From positions 762,530,673-762,594,672 of the forward strand of contig NC_081408.1 in assembly GCF_030272615.1 (NCBI RefSeq): DNA of 64,000 nt, written 5' to 3'. A model generated the notes under the pieces. It worked only from the letters and a program-made list of their open reading frames with translations, ran no database searches and was not told the DNA's origin. Position numbers and translations under genes: made by a program. The DNA is from Cryptomeria japonica (Eukaryota > Streptophyta > Pinopsida > Cupressales > Cupressaceae). Positions 1-12,430 of this stretch are shown here, piece by piece; within the stretch, counting starts at the first letter, position 1, and each line of letters opens with the position of its first letter.

Positions 1-344
1 ACTAGAGGTTTCCGAATTCACACAGATCCTTACCGACAATATGCAGCAGTACCATGGGATTACAATACAAGGATATGGTGCGAATGTTGTGGAAGATAGG
101 GACATATTAGTGCCAACTATTTTATAAGGTTTGGAATGAACAACCGAAGATCATGGAGAAATCCTCGTATGGCATGTTTTCATTGTCACAAAGCTGGACA
201 TTTAGTTGGAGATTGCAGAGATAACCTAGAAGAGACACTGAAGAGATAAAAGAAAGATTGAAGATGATTTGGAAAAAGAAGGAAATCATGTCAGATGAAG
301 AAAGAACCTTACCTACCAAGTTAGGTGCACCTATTCCAAATTAA
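1..344 (+). pseudogene. gag-like zinc-knuckle protein, C-terminal remnant (E0)
   Basis: Frame 1 reads through a degenerate knuckle (CECCGR-stop-GHISANY, last Cys replaced) into an intact CCHC knuckle, CFHCHKAGHLVGDC, at about 175-216. A frameshift near 225-235 moves the reading to another frame that ends at TAA 342-344. The two knuckles and their spacing match the last two of the four knuckles of the E3 gag-like protein (45048-46325, minus), including the preceding WICHGHGHT-type segment. The role expected from the family is binding of element RNA in the particle. At least one stop and one frameshift make it non-functional. Confidence 0.75.
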
Positions 345-888
345 TTAGAAAAGGTATGAAGGGACTGCATTCTCTAAAGGTTAAATCATAACAGTTCCTA
401 TTCTATTATGTACAAAATGTAAAATCTGCATAGTTAAGATGCATTAGTAAGTTTGAAATTCTATCAAAAGTAATTTATAGGAAACCTGTCAAGTCGGTGT
501 ATACAGGAAGCCTGTCAAGTCGGTAAATGAAGGAAATTTGGTTACTCGATTAAAACAAAAAAAGGAGTAAATCGGTTAAAGGTGAACCGAGTGCATTTAA
601 TGTTTTGACCTAACTCGCACGGAGCCTGATAAGGTATTTTGTGTACTTAAAGGTATTTTCGCGATCATTTTCATTCACCAAGTTTTCAAGAGAGCAGAGC
701 AGAGCAAATCAAGGTGATCAAACTTCATTCAAAGCGAATTTCAAGGTATTTACATCAAATCTCATCACACTGTTAAGCTGGTTTCCGATCTTGTCAAATT
801 GATATTATCTACTGAGTGTGAAGCGTCAGTCATTTGTAAACCGTCAAACCCTAAGAATAGTTTGCTAAGTTTTTAGCTGAAATCTACA
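345..888 (+). promoter_or_regulatory. Spacer and leader ahead of accessory ORF A
   Basis: No gene seen. A direct repeat of CCTGTCAAGTCGGT lies at about 485-525. The stretch from about 668 (TTCACCAAG...TTCAA) resembles the leader before the E2 accessory ORF (48190-48215). CAAGGTATTT at 742-751 fits a plant 5' splice donor, and AAGTTTTTAG near 864-873, just before ATG 889, fits an acceptor, so a 5'UTR intron of about 125 bp is possible. Two further AAGGTATTTT copies lie at about 631-660. The splicing reading is inference. Confidence 0.4.
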
Positions 889-3800
889 ATGGCGCCCAAG
901 ATCCAAGATCCCATAGTTGTCAAGAATGTGGAGAAGCCCTCACTGAAGTACTCTTTGACTCCTAAAGTCGCCTCTAAACCGGATGACAAAACTGCATTTT
1001 CACTCATCTTGGATCGAGTCTTGTTAGTCGAAGATGTTAGATTCTTCACCAAATGTTGTGTTGAAGAGCTTGGTCATGTTGAGATTAGTGACACATATGA
1101 TGAAATTTGTACTGATGGAAAAATGGATAGCAAGTACGAGCATATCAAAATCAAGGGATTAATTGAAGCCCTAGCCTATCCCCATGTGTTCAAACCCCAG
1201 TGGGTTAAGTTTGTTTTAAGCAAAGTTCATGATGATTTTATGTGGCTAGAGGAGCAACCATTCAAAATCACCAAGGAAATCATTCATGTGATCACCGGGT
1301 ATCCTATCTATGATCATGCACGAGCACAAAAAATGATATCACATAAGGAGTTAATCAATCTAACTGGAGTAGATTCTGATTACCAAGGACTGAAATTGAA
1401 CAATGTCACTAATGCAGAACTTAAGTTTGCAATTAGAGTAATTGGTTACTGTTTCTTCCAATCAGCAAGGGAAAACAGTGTACCATGTGCCGCAGTTGAC
1501 TTAGCCTATAAAATAGTGAAAAAGGGGATGAAAGTAGATTTATGTGAAGTGCTACTGAAGAACTTGTTTGAGAACCTGAACACAATAAGGAAGCCAAAGA
1601 AAAACAACTCAGCAAACACACTGAAGTTTGGTTCACTTCTTGTATGCATGTTTTTCTACTTTGAGAAGTTCTTTCCCTTAATTGGTAAAGTAGTTTGGGA
1701 GCTACACCGACCTATCACCCATCAAATCAATGATTTTATCAAGAAATTGGGAGATAATTTTAATGATATCATGGATGACTATTTTAGCAAATTTCAAGAG
1801 AAGATGCACAATAGGTACCAAATTCCACCACAGCTGGTAGAGAAATATAAGGATGATATATGTTTTGAGGTAGACACCGATTACTATTATGTGAATGTTG
1901 TTGAACCAAGGACTCAATCTTTGCCACCAATGGGTTATGAGATTGACTATGATATCACACAATGGAAAATTGATGCCTATCTTTCATTGCCAAGGCATGC
2001 TACCAAACTAAGATATGGAACTTATGAAGAGGTGAAAGAAAAAGTAAAAATGAGCATTGTAGTACCCAAGGCTACAAGAAAGGCTACAAAAATGATAAAG
2101 GTTTTATCTGAGAAATTTGGAGAAGAATCCTCCTCTACACCTGTCAAAGGCACTCTTGCCATTACCAAAGAGGAATCAGAAGCTCAAGAGGCAGCAATAA
2201 CATTAAGTACCGAGTTGCCTAAGGGTAAAGTTTTGAAAAGAAAGAAACGGGACATTTCAAAGGCCCTACCGACTCCACCAACAAAGAGACCTAACACTAG
2301 AGCATCAGCTGCATCATCGAGTAAGAAACAAAAGAGTGTTACTGCACCCAAGGTAACCAAGACCTACAAGAAATCTACTTGGAGACTCATTCTGGCAAAA
2401 GAGTCTAGTGATACAGAATCCGATGATGCAAACAAATTTCAGATTGTAAAAAGCAAGAAGGTAAATATTCATAGTGTTGAAAACTTTTGTGCCAATCTTA
2501 AAGAATATGGTGGATTTGCAGGATTTAGATATGTCAAGTATGAGACTAGGAATAATGATGAGAAGTGACAAATTGAAGAAGCTATCATCTGCACACTTCT
2601 AAAGTTTCAGCTAGCTCCATTAGAACTAGTAAAGTCACTTCCGAGTGAATTATACTTACATATTGATAACAGATGGAAATATGCAATGGACTCAGAGAAA
2701 CAAATAAGAGAAAGAAGTCTAGTCCATCTATTTCCTGATATGTCTGTAGTAGAAATTAAAGAATATTTGATAACCTACAATTCTAAATTTCTTGTCAAAT
2801 ACAGAGCCTTAAAATTGATGAATGGGCTATACATTGATGTAGAAAATGAGACAAAAGCCAAGTGGCAAGAAATCTTCAAAATAAAGGATGTCGGTGAACA
2901 ATCTCAAGTTGAAATTGTTGATGTCACCGAGCAAGATCTTGATGTCACTGAGCAAGGTCTTGATGCTACCAAGCAAGACCCGGTTGACACTATTCAAATT
3001 GATGAAGATATCATGGATGCAGAAGCATCGAAGCAAGAAATGATAGAAGGCACTACCTATGCAAAACTTGTATCTACTGAATCTATCTTAGAACAAGTTC
3101 AGCCTTATCCGCCAATCAAGCCACCTGTCTCTACCGAAGCTCCTAAGGATATAGAACAAGGCACCAAAGGTCACAAGTCTGAAGCAACAAAAGATACAAC
3201 TAAAGATCGGACGTCTCAAGCACCGTCAAGCACTGAAAATGTTACAGCTGAGACCCCTAGTACCGCGACACCCAAGGACACCACAACGACTATAGGAACC
3301 AACCAAAGTGTTGCATATACCGAACAACCTACCGAGGGTCAACAAGCCTCACAAGCACTTGTGTTGGTACAACCGACCAAAGGTAAAGAGAAGAAGGTGA
3401 GAAAGAATAGTTTCAAAGTTGATTTAACTAAACTGATGGTGTTGCCCAATGTGGATATCTCAAAATTAAAAGGGCAAGCACTTATTGATTTTGGTGAACT
3501 ATGCAAAGCAAAGGCCGAACAAGAAAAACAATTGGCCATTCAAAAGAAGAATAAAGTACTACAAAAGGTAAAGACACTACTAACAGATATGCTACCTTCA
3601 GCAACAGTGTCAACCGATGCAGCCATCCACATTCAACTGGATGAACTCCTTACTCAAATAGAAACATCTGGAATTGAAGCATCTGAGTACTTGAGCAAGC
3701 TAAAAGATAAAGAGCTTACTACAAAGATGATAGAAGAGGTACAAAAATCTCTCGCTATAGGGAAAGTAAAGCTTGTCAAATTCATTGCTGAGTTGTCCCC

Positions 3801-4271
3801 TCAACTCAAGCATATTCTTTATTTATTTCAGAAACTTTGTACATTTTCCTTATTCATTAAAGATATCAAGAATAAAACTGATGCAATTGAGAAAGAGATC
3901 ACCGATCTCTCAACTAAGTTGACCACCGAGCCTAATTCAGTTCAAAAATTTTATACCAAGCTTCAATAGCTCATGGCTCAATAGTTAGAACTCAGAATGA
4001 AGAGCATAAGATCAGGATGGATATAATGACCCTCCAGACATTATTCCTTCCTCATCTCTCATCAGTTCAAGAGCAGATTAACCGAGCTACACGCCTATCT
4101 ACTACACAAGAGGGAAGCACTCTTGATGGCTTAATATCACTATTGGCTGATATTCAAGCACAAAATTCTTTAATGGAAAGTGTAAAGGATGCACTCTCAG
4201 TCGCACTCACCGACACTCGGAACAAGTATAAATCTATTTTTGATCAGTTACCGCCCCCAGATGGAAATTAA
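889..4271 (+). pseudogene. Accessory ORF A of pol-less element E0
   Basis: Begins MAPKIQDPIVV and runs in one frame to 3969 except for TGA at 2566-2568. A frameshift near 3966 leads to a last segment ending TAA 4269-4271, for about 1,127 codons in all. Residues 1-400 form the conserved domain shared with copies B, C and D: FVLSKVHDDFMWL, KITKEIIHVITGYP, VIGY, DLCEVLL, LKFGSLLV, KYKDDICFEV, PPMGYEIDYD. After that come Lys/Ser/Thr-rich and Glu/Gln-rich segments and coiled-coil stretches. No reverse transcriptase, integrase or protease motif is present. I do not recognise the family; the layout is only loosely like plant transposon-associated mobile domains. It is the best preserved of the copies. 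Confidence 0.75.
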
Positions 4272-4273
4272 GT

Positions 4274-4302
4274 TTTTGATGTTTGTCAAAAAAGGGGAGT
4301 AA
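4274..4302 (+). promoter_or_regulatory. Upstream polypurine-like box (E0)
   Basis: GTTTGTCAAAAAAGGGGAGT starts within a few bases of the accessory ORF stop and resembles the true polypurine tract 320 bp downstream. Similar GGGGAGTA motifs recur at about 4311 and 4478. The same doubled arrangement occurs in E1, E2, E3, E4 and E6. A secondary plus-strand primer is possible but unproven. Confidence 0.45.
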
Positions 4303-4621
4303 TACTACATAAGGGGAGTAGTATACTATATTTGGAGAGTGATACAATTTTGGTAATACAGTTTTGAGTATTGTATACAAGGGAGTATACCGAGTAGAGC
4401 ATGCAGAGCAAGCAGAGCACACAAGCACAGAACATAACTGAGCATGCAAAATCTGAGTTATATATAGAATAATGATAAGGGGAGTATATCTGCATATACT
4501 ATTTCATTGACTATTGTATATATTGTCAAGTGTAGTCATTTTGCAAAGTATGTAGATTTTTGAGTTATGACTTTGAAAGTAGTTTTTGTCAAACATCTTA
4601 ACTAATGTCAAAAGGGGAGAT
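4303..4621 (+). promoter_or_regulatory. 3' non-coding region and polypurine tract (E0)
   Basis: Non-coding stretch with several GGGGAGTA repeats, ending in GTCAAAAGGGGAGAT directly against the LTR start at 4622. The position and purine run identify the plus-strand primer. A short ORF running across it into the LTR is chance. Confidence 0.75.
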
Positions 4622-5770
4622 TGTTACTACTTATCAAGTCGCCATTAGTTTTTATATTCAAAGTCATACTATATATTCTAGTCGGTTAGCACTACCAAAT
4701 CATGAAGTTGATATAAACAGAGAAGTCGGTATGCACAGTCTAGTTAGTTACAAAAGAAAGCAGTCACAGAACGCAGTATACACCGAGCTGTCTACCGAGT
4801 ATCTTTTTATGGCTACGGAGCAGAAAAGTTAACACACCGAGTTGATATTCACCAAGTGAAATGTGTTACCAGATACATTGAACCTGGACATCCATACGAA
4901 AATGTGTTACAAGATCAAGGCACATCTAACCATTATTACATTGGAAATTACACTAGAAGATTGTGTATGATTGTGAGGTCAATCTAACCAATGAAATATT
5001 TTGTGTAGTTATTCATTCGAGGAATCTTGTTTGTAAGATCGAAGCAATGAATTGGATCACCGTTTTAAGAGATCTATATATATAGCATTATTGAAGTGTA
5101 TGTATGCATGAAGGAAGACTGTTATAGAGACACAGAGGTCACCGAGAAGGTTTTCAAATAACAGTAAAAGAACAAAGTAAACAGAAGGGTTTACCGAGTT
5201 ACTATATGGGTTATCGAGGTATGCTATAAGCAAGGTAATCTTATCCTAAGCACATAAAATCTTCTATAACATTTCAGATGTAAAGTTGCAGATGCTAGTA
5301 ATGATTTTATTGTAATATTGTGAAGTTAAAAGAGAAATCTTTAACAGGGTTAAAGACTCTAACCAAGTCTATAAATTGTAAAGCCTCTAACCAGGTGCAG
5401 CATTCAAAATAAATGTTGTAAAATCCTTTAGCAAGGTAGATCTAACAGATCTTGTTACTCCTAACAGGGTAAGCTATCAGAAATAGCTAAATGTAGCTCT
5501 AACCAAGCATTCTTTATTATTGCAGTAGTGAAGTTGTGGGTGCCATCCCCACCGCAATTTTTCTCTCTAACTAAGAGTTTCTGCGTAACCAAAATATATG
5601 TGTTATGGAGTGAATCATGTATGATTGTTATCTATTTGTTTTAACTTTATTTTATGTTACTACACTATTTTGTTTATGCATAACAGTAAGGTTATTATTC
5701 AAGAAATGTTTTGAAGTACTGATTCACCCCTCCCCTCTTAGTACATTAGCTTTCCATATTGGGCCTAACA
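4622..5770 (+). repeat. 3' LTR of E0
   Basis: Runs TGTTACTACTTATC to GGGCCTAACA, 1,149 bp, directly after the polypurine tract. A TATA-like CTATATATATAGC lies at 5074-5086. The conserved GTGGGTGCCATCCCCAC stem-like block is at 5536-5552, followed by the CAATTTTTC...TTTCTGCG segment. The pyrimidine-rich GATTCACCCCTCCCC end is the same type as in the E2 LTR. The partner LTR is outside the window, so divergence cannot be judged. Confidence 0.8.
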
Positions 5771-6639
5771 AAAGATACCTTTTTTAGTCTGTGAAATATG
5801 CAATCCTAAGAAAAATTTCATCTCACCTATCATAGACATCTAAAAGTCTTTCTGCATATCACCAACAAACTTCATGCTCAAGCTATCATCACCTCCAAAG
5901 ATAATATCATCAACAAAGACTTCAACAATTAAGATGTTATCATTTTCAATCTTAAAGTACAAATTACTATCAACAATCCCTTTATTAAATCCCAATTTCA
6001 ACAAGTACTTAGCATACCAAGCTCTAGGGGCTTGTTTCAATCCATAAAGAGATTTCTTTAGTTTACATACCATGTCTCCATCATCTGATAATGAAAATCC
6101 ATCAAGTTTCTCAATGTAGACTTCTTCCTCAAGATCACCGTTCAGAAAGGCAGATTTGACATCCATCTAATATACCTTGAAATCTTTATAGGTAGCATAT
6201 GCAAGAAACAGTATAATATCTTCAAGTATATCCACCAAAGCAAAAGTCTCCTCATAATCAATTCCTTCTTTCTATGAATATCCTTTGCATACCAGTCTTG
6301 TTTTATTTCTGACAAATTCACCAGCTTCATTCAATTTATTCCTGAATGCCCATTTAGTACCAAGCATATTCTTATCTGTAGGTCTAAGAACAAGGTCCCA
6401 TGTTTTATTCTTCTCCATCTGATCTAATTCTTCTTCCATAGCTCTCATCTAATTTTCATCTTTGCAAGCTTCAACAACATCTTTAGGTTCAATTTTAGAA
6501 ATCAAACATAACTCTTCGGCAACTAGCCTTCTTCTAGTCATCACACCTTTATTTTTATCTACGATAATCTGATTTTCTGAATGATTCAGTCTTACATACC
6601 TCAGAGTCTTTTGATTGTTCTGATTTTTAGGTTCCTACA
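5771..6639 (-). pseudogene. pol: Copia reverse transcriptase, truncated (E7)
   Basis: The recognisable core is [19 protein letters not shown] (from 6166), then [13 protein letters not shown], then the catalytic [11 protein letters not shown] box, where two aspartates coordinate the metal for DNA synthesis. Upstream are the degenerate GTKWAFRNKLNE and LVCKGYS segments. Frame 1 holds most of it, with stops at about 6289, 6167 and 5840. The coding ends at 5771 in LGLHISQTKKGIF, exactly where the E0 LTR begins, so the rest of the domain and RNase H are left of the window. Confidence 0.9.
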
Positions 6640-7925
6640 CCTCTCCACCACCAGCAACAACATCCGGATTAACAGTCTCTTCCAAATAATTTTTCTTTGA
6701 TTCTTCAGTTTGAATAGGATTTAAAATAATATGTTGACCATCATCATATCCACATGCTTTGATCTCTTTCTCAAGGTTCTCATCCACCTTCAAATTTGCA
6801 CTTTCTACTCTCTTTCTCAGTCTCTTATTGTAGCATTGGTAGGCTTTTCTCTTTGTAGTATACCCAAGAAATTCCTTCATCACTTCTTGCATCAAACTTT
6901 CCTATGTTGGCATCTCTCTTGATATAACATTTTCTACCAAATACTCTAAAATATCTCACATTAGGAACATGACCAAACCATAACTAATAAGGAGTCTTAC
7001 CGGTATCACCTTTGATATGAACTCGGTTGAATGTGTAAACAATAGTACCAATATCTTCTCTCCAATAGATCTTCAGAACATTTCCTTCAATCAGCATAGT
7101 CCTTGCAACATCCAAAATTGTTTTGTTCTTTCTTTCAACAAATCCATTATGTTGAGGGGTTCTAGGAGTAGATAATTGTCTTCTAATCCCATGCATCTCA
7201 CAAAATGAATCAAAATCATTAGGACAAAATTCTCCACCTTTGTTAGATCTCAAACATTTCACCTTCAATCTTGACTCAGTCTCAACCTTTACTTTGAATA
7301 TCTTGAACTTGTCTAATGCTTCATATCTCTCCTTCAAAAAGGCAACCCACATCATCCTAGAATAATAATCAATTAGCAACATAAAATATCTATCTCCTTT
7401 CACACTTCTAACATTTGTAGGTCCACACAGGTCAGTATGCACAAGATCTAGCAATCCATCAGATGTATACTATTTTCTCTTAAAATAAATTCTTGTTTGC
7501 TTACCCAATTGACATTATTTACATACCAGATTAGCAGGCAAGTTAACATGCTATATTCTCCTATGTCACAACCAACTTTTCTCACCAGCATTCAAATGAA
7601 AAACATTACCTTCAGTCTTAGTCCCAGATACAATCTCTATACCAAAGGCACTTAGGATCTTACATTTACCATTCTTGAATTGTAAATCATAACCTTTTTC
7701 AACCATCTGTCCAACAATCAAAAGATTATGCTTTAAACCTTCAACATACAAGACATCATCGGTATTATGCTTACCATCAATAGAAATATAACCTCTACCA
7801 TGGATCACATAGGCTTTGTCATCTCCAAATCTCACTATTCCACCATCATACCTTTCCATACTCACAAATTTTATTTTATCACCAGTCATATGATGTGAAC
7901 AACCACTATCTATTACCCATTCATC
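6640..7925 (-). pseudogene. pol: Copia protease and integrase (E7)
   Basis: Protease: EWVIDSGCSHHMTGD at about 7915-7870 contains the catalytic DSG of the retroviral-type aspartic protease. Integrase follows: a broken HHCC zinc region with stops near 7566-7500, then the catalytic core with DLVHTDLCGP, the second Asp segment LIDYYSRMMW, and TPQHNGFVERKN near the catalytic Glu. The core is open from 7454 to 6984. It runs on through FRVFGRKCYIKR and frameshifts into the linker before reverse transcriptase. Several stops and shifts show it is dead. Confidence 0.85.
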
Positions 7926-8993
7926 TCTTTCTTCAACTTTAGCAGCTAAATATTTATCCTCAATAGTGTATCTAGTGGGATCAATAGGTACCGATCCATC
8001 TTCCGTAATAGCAAGAAATACAAATTCATCTCCTTTTGATTCTTCATCTGTAACACCTACATCAACAACATAATAGCAGTTCTTTTGATTCCTATACTTT
8101 TGGTTAGCCTTGTAAGGCTTATCATACTTCTCATGCTTCTCCTATCTATCATTTCTATCATCATTATCAAATTTATCATGCCTATCATACTTAGCCATTC
8201 TCTTTGGGCACCTAGAAACAAAATGTCCTACCTTATTGCAAGAGAAACATTTCAAGGGCAATTTTCCATCATACTATCCTGCTCCCTTAGGCAATCTCTA
8301 AGAAATCAATGCTTCAAGCTCATCAAGTTCTCTTTCTTTCTCTTCCATCTCTATCCTTTCTCTTTCATATCTAGATATTATGCATTCTTTAGGTTCATAC
8401 TTTTTGTTTTCCAGATGCAGATGCTCTAAATGTTGTCTTAAACTTTCCATGTGATTCACCAAATTCGCTCAGCTCAAATGCAGAAATCTTTCCAACCAAC
8501 ATATCTCTTGTCATAATAGTCACACTGTGGATCTCATCAATGGTAGCTACCTTATGTTTATAAGCAAGAGACAAATATCTCAGCACCTTAACAAAAATTT
8601 CATCTTCATCAAGGGTTCTATTGGCACATCTGCTACCTAGAGAAAGATCATTCACCTTAGCTATAAAGGTATTTATGTTCTCATCTTCTCCCATATTTAG
8701 CATATCATATTTCCCTTTCAAACTCTATAACTTAGCAACTTTGACTTGTTTATCTCCTTCATACAAGATCTCAAGCTTCTCCCTGATCTCATGTGCAGTC
8801 TGAAGTTCCATTGCATTTGTCATTTCTGAACTAGTCAGGGCACTCAACAATGCTTCCTTCACTAGAATATTATGTTCATCTTCCTAAATCTCATCATAAG
8901 TAACCGGTCCATTCGGAGGAGAAGAATAGGCATTTTTTGTTATCTTCTAGTAATCTTCTCCAAGACATCTCAAGTGCACTTCCATCCAGTCCT
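7926..8993 (-). pseudogene. gag: Copia gag, main part (E7)
   Basis: UBN2/copia-type gag: from the E1 junction it continues WMEVHLRCLGEDY, the interrupted N-terminus being at 24485-24410. It then has the KGKYDMLNMGEDENINTF core (open 8721-8395), a frameshift near 8396, a Glu-rich segment and an intact CCHC knuckle, CFSCNKVGHFVSRC, at about 8251-8210. In-frame TAG codons occur in the first 90 codons and near 8275. It would package element RNA in virus-like particles. One knuckle, unlike the four of the pol-less elements. Confidence 0.85.
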
Positions 8994-9858
8994 TGTTGGC
9001 AATTGACACTCAATTGGTTGGTTTCACTATGTTTTCACTGATGGAAACATGGTATTGTGTTTTGACTACATGTTTTCGTTCAGTTGTGTACTGACGGGCA
9101 CTTCACAAATTTTACACCGGCACTGGCAGGACAAAAGGATTTCTTTGGTAACTAGCAATGCAGGCCGACATGGTTTAGTAAAAGGTTATCGGTATTGGAG
9201 GTTGACATCTCTTGGATTCGGCAATGGCAATTGCCTTTAATATTTATGCATTTATGTTATCTAGCTAACATGTAATTTGATAGATCATTTTGATAAGGAC
9301 ATGAAATAGGAGATTATAGATATGCGAATGTAATATAATGTGAAATATTTCAAAGAGATTATGTATCTGAGGAAATTTATGTAAGGGTTATTCCGATTAA
9401 GGGTTTAGGGTTTCAGACCAGAATAGACAGAGCTTAAACTAGAACTGTATTCAGGCATAGAAGATGCTATCTTAGCAGTTCAAAACTTCTCTGGATTGTA
9501 GTCTAGATTTATATGTAGTCAGTGGGACTCCTTTTGTGATTGAGCAATGTGCTCTAGACTGTAAGCCTTCTTGCAAGTGTAGGCCCCTCATATTTTGTAA
9601 TATCTCTTCATATGGCCAGTGGATTGATATTGTGGGTCACAAATCCCATCGTGGTTTTTCCTCTTTGAGGTTTTCCACGTATAATTTTGTGTGTTATGGT
9701 TCTCATTTATGTGATTGGCTTATTGGTTTCTTTACTTCTTTCAATTATGTATGTACCGGTATATCGGTTGGTGTATGCATGTTTTAATAAGGCTAAAATT
9801 AATTATTCTAGTATAACACTGATTCACTCCCTCCTTTTAGTGTTATTGGATTCCAATA
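8994..9858 (+). repeat. 5' LTR of E1
   Basis: 865 bp, TGTTGGC to TTCCAATA. The last bases were probably CCAACA, as in the 3' copy, so one end base has mutated. The conserved block GTGGGTCACAAATCCCAT with the following GTGGTTTTTC and TTTTCCACG lies at 9632-9680. Short ORFs across it are chance. Confidence 0.88.
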
Positions 9859-9876
9859 ATTGGTATCAGATCCTTG
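9859..9876 (+). promoter_or_regulatory. Primer binding site (E1)
   Basis: ATTGGTATCAGATCCTTG directly after the LTR matches the usual plant copia site complementary to the 3' end of initiator Met tRNA (TGGTATCAGAGC), with one change. Confidence 0.85.
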
Positions 9877-9924
9877 TGCCTCAAAGGAAGTTTAATAGCT
9901 TGAGGAAGATCCTAAATCCTGGAA

Positions 9925-10573
9925 ATGGCTTTGGAGAAGAAATTTGAGATGGCACTTGAAGATTATGATGCTAAAAGGTTGAAGAACTTAAAGCTACAAG
10001 ATGAATTGAATTCTGTTAAGGAATTCATTCTTGTCCTACAAGAGAGGCTATCATCTATTCAGGCTAGGAGGAAGGAACTTTTGCAAATTCAGGATGATGA
10101 AGAGAAAGATGCACTTAAGGAACAATGTTAGAAATTGAGTCAAGAGAACATGATTATGAAAAATTAAATGCAAGTTATAACTATGAGGATGTCTAAGGAT
10201 ATTGAGGACCAGAAGAAGAAGGAAGAAAATCTTGTTGTTTCCTTGAAGACCAAATTTGAAGAATGTTGTAGGTTGGTTCATGAGATTGATATGTTGAGAA
10301 CTAATTTAGTACAATCCTAGAGTAATGAAAAAGAAATTGAGAGACAAATGATAATTTTGAGAGAAGATCTAACTACTGCAAGTGAGTATAAAGAAAAATT
10401 CAAGATTAGCTCAACACAGCTAGATGAGTTATTGAAGAGACAAAGGCAGATTGGTGATTCCAGTGGAATTAGATTTGAGCAAGGATAGAGTTCCACTACT
10501 GTTAATGAAGATCAAAACCATAAGGCGTCGGTAAGGCAATTTAATGCTTATAAATTTAATGGTAGATGTTTTG
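9925..10573 (+). pseudogene. gag-like coiled-coil protein, N-terminal part (E1)
   Basis: Starts MALEKKFEMALEDYDAK about 50 bp after the primer site. The frame is coiled-coil throughout (Glu/Lys/Leu heptads, LQERLSSIQARRKELLQIQ) with TAG at 10129, TAA near 10165 and TAG at 10318 and 10486. It reaches FNAYKFNGRCF, the first zinc-knuckle Cys, where the solo LTR interrupts at 10574. Homologous to the E2 protein at 29311-29995. It lacks the UBN2 signature of the pol-bearing gags. Expected role: binding and packaging element RNA. Confidence 0.75.
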
Positions 10574-11959
10574 TGATGCTCTGCAAAATGAACAAGGTTA
10601 GCAAATGACAAACAACACAAGACACAAGAAATCATTAGTGTTAGTTAACCAAAAGCTAATCTAAACAGGCATATCAAAAGAGATACTAAGAACATGAAAG
10701 AATATTTAACTAAAGAAGAAAATATGACAAGGCATCTCCAAATGCCTCCTAACATGCTCTTGGCTCCTTCTCCTTTGTTCCTCTCCTCTCCAAGTTCCAA
10801 AATAGTGTAGCTCTCAGCAGCTTTTTGCACTATGGATGTTTATGGAGGATTGAGATTTGAGTATTTGCTCCAAATGTAAAATGAAAAGATAATATACTAG
10901 ATGCTATTAAAAATGATTGATTTTAACCAAAATAACAAGATATTAGATTGCTATGCTAAATACTCTCTAAAATGCCTATAGGTTAAATGCATACAAGTTT
11001 TTAGGATCTGGATTATGAAGAAATGAGCTCTATTTATAGGAAAAATGGAGCAATGGATGGTTGAGATTGAGCAATCTCAACAAGGGTCAAGATTCAATGA
11101 TTTCAAATCCAGGTGAGAGATTTCAACCCAATCCCAGGATGACAAGTGTCAATGTGAGATAGGTTGAGAGGAGAGGGAATAAGCATTAAATGCTTGACAT
11201 GACCTTGGGAGTTAAGTTCAAGGTTAGTTGAATGAATAAACTCTTTATTCAAAGAATAAAGCTTTTATCCAATGGATAAACTCTTGTGCAAATGCAAAAG
11301 GGATAAACATGGTCAAAGCAATAAATGCTTGGGGAGACAAGCTTGAAATAACCATAAATGGTTATGTAAGAGCCATTAATGGTCATGTAAGAGCCATTAA
11401 TGGTTTTGGAAGACTTTGGAGGTTAAATTGTTGAACACACAAAGCATTAAATGCTTTTCAAAGACTTTTGAAGTCTTTGAGAAGTGACTCCATGTTGCTT
11501 AGGAATGTGACAATAATTAGGGGATGGATTAGGCTAATTAGGAAGGGGGTTAGAAGAATCTAGAAGGGGGTTTAGGAATGCAATTGGATTTGGTGGGTGA
11601 GGGAAAATAGGATTTTATTAAAGTAAAAATTCATTTATTTCAATAAATGTGTGCAAGTTGCATTTGTAGGAAAATACAAGTGGGGGAGGGATAAATGATT
11701 TAAATAAATGTTTGATTTAATTTATTTAAAAGAGGAATAGGGGATTAAATTAAATAAATAGTATTTATTCATTTAATTGATTTGTGAACTTGGTTTAATG
11801 AACTAATTAAAATAAATTGAATAATTTATTTAATTAATAGGAGAATGTTTGAAGATGGATTAATTAAATATTAATTAATTAGCTCATGGCCAGTGGATTT
11901 TTAATCAAATAAATACAAAATATTCATTTAATTAAAATGGACAGATTTGTGTGACTACA
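10574..11959 (-). repeat. Solo LTR inserted in E1 gag-like gene
   Basis: 1,386 bp, TGATGCTC...GACTACA on plus, flanked by TTTTG at 10569-10573 and 11960-11964, with no ORF or second LTR. On minus it runs TGTAGTCACACAAATC to GAGCATCA and has CTATAAATAG at about 11040-11031, which sets the orientation. An AT-rich zone of TTAATTAA motifs (11690-11945) recalls the E5 LTR, though the sequences differ. A solo LTR forms when two LTRs recombine and delete the interior. Confidence 0.85.
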
Positions 11960-12430
11960 TTTTGTTTGCAATAAATTTGGTCACATGACTAGGCAATGTA
12001 GAAACAGAGCAAATCAGAACCCTGATCTGCTCCTAGTAAATATTCTAAATGTAATAAGTATGGTCATAAGACAGAGGATTGCAGAATGAATATTAAATAC
12101 TATGCATGTGGAAAATTTGGACATATGGCTAATCAGTGCAGGTCAAGCAATTTCATTGGTTTTACCAAAGCAATTCAAAGAAACAATGTTACATGTTATG
12201 CATGTAATGAGGTTGAACATATTGCTTAATTCTATAGAAACAAAAATCCACTAGTTGGTAATGGAGGATCAAATGAAAAAGGGAAAGAGAAGGTTAGTGA
12301 AATCCGGCAAGATCATACACAGAGATGAGTTAGGAAGACTGAAGAACAATCATCAAATGGAAATGCACCGATTACTTATCCGACAGAAGAGGTTGCTCCT
12401 GCACTGACAGGTAGCTCATCTGATAACTGA
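11960..12430 (+). pseudogene. gag-like protein, zinc-knuckle part (E1)
   Basis: Continues the knuckle cut by the solo LTR (VCNKFGHMTRQC), then three more: SKCNKYGHKTEDC (first Cys lost), YYACGKFGHMANQC (first Cys lost) and CYACNEVEHIA (broken by a stop). A frameshift lies near 12040. The Ser/Glu-rich tail ends around 12429. Four knuckles in the same order appear in E2 and E3, a signature of the pol-less family here. Confidence 0.75.

Larger units (their letters stand above)
1..5770 (+). mobile_element. E0: 3' part of a pol-less LTR element
   Basis: The window opens inside this element. In order it shows the tail of a zinc-knuckle gag-like gene, a spacer, a roughly 1,130-codon accessory ORF, two purine-rich boxes and a 3' LTR ending CCTAACA at 5770. 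Its 5' LTR lies left of the window. It is inserted in the reverse transcriptase of the minus-strand copia E7, whose frame resumes at 5771. The right copy of its target duplication should be AAAGA (5771-5775); the left copy is out of view. No protease, integrase or reverse transcriptase lies between the gag tail and the LTR, the same plan as E1, E2 and E3. Confidence 0.85.

Noticed and set aside
9049-9947. Plus-strand ORFs within the E1 LTR and leader
   Set aside because: They lie in non-coding LTR sequence, do not match their partner LTR frame by frame, and have no domain.
10574-11959. Complete small element rather than solo LTR
   Set aside because: No internal LTR pair, primer site or polypurine tract; one TATA and TG...CA ends fit a single LTR.
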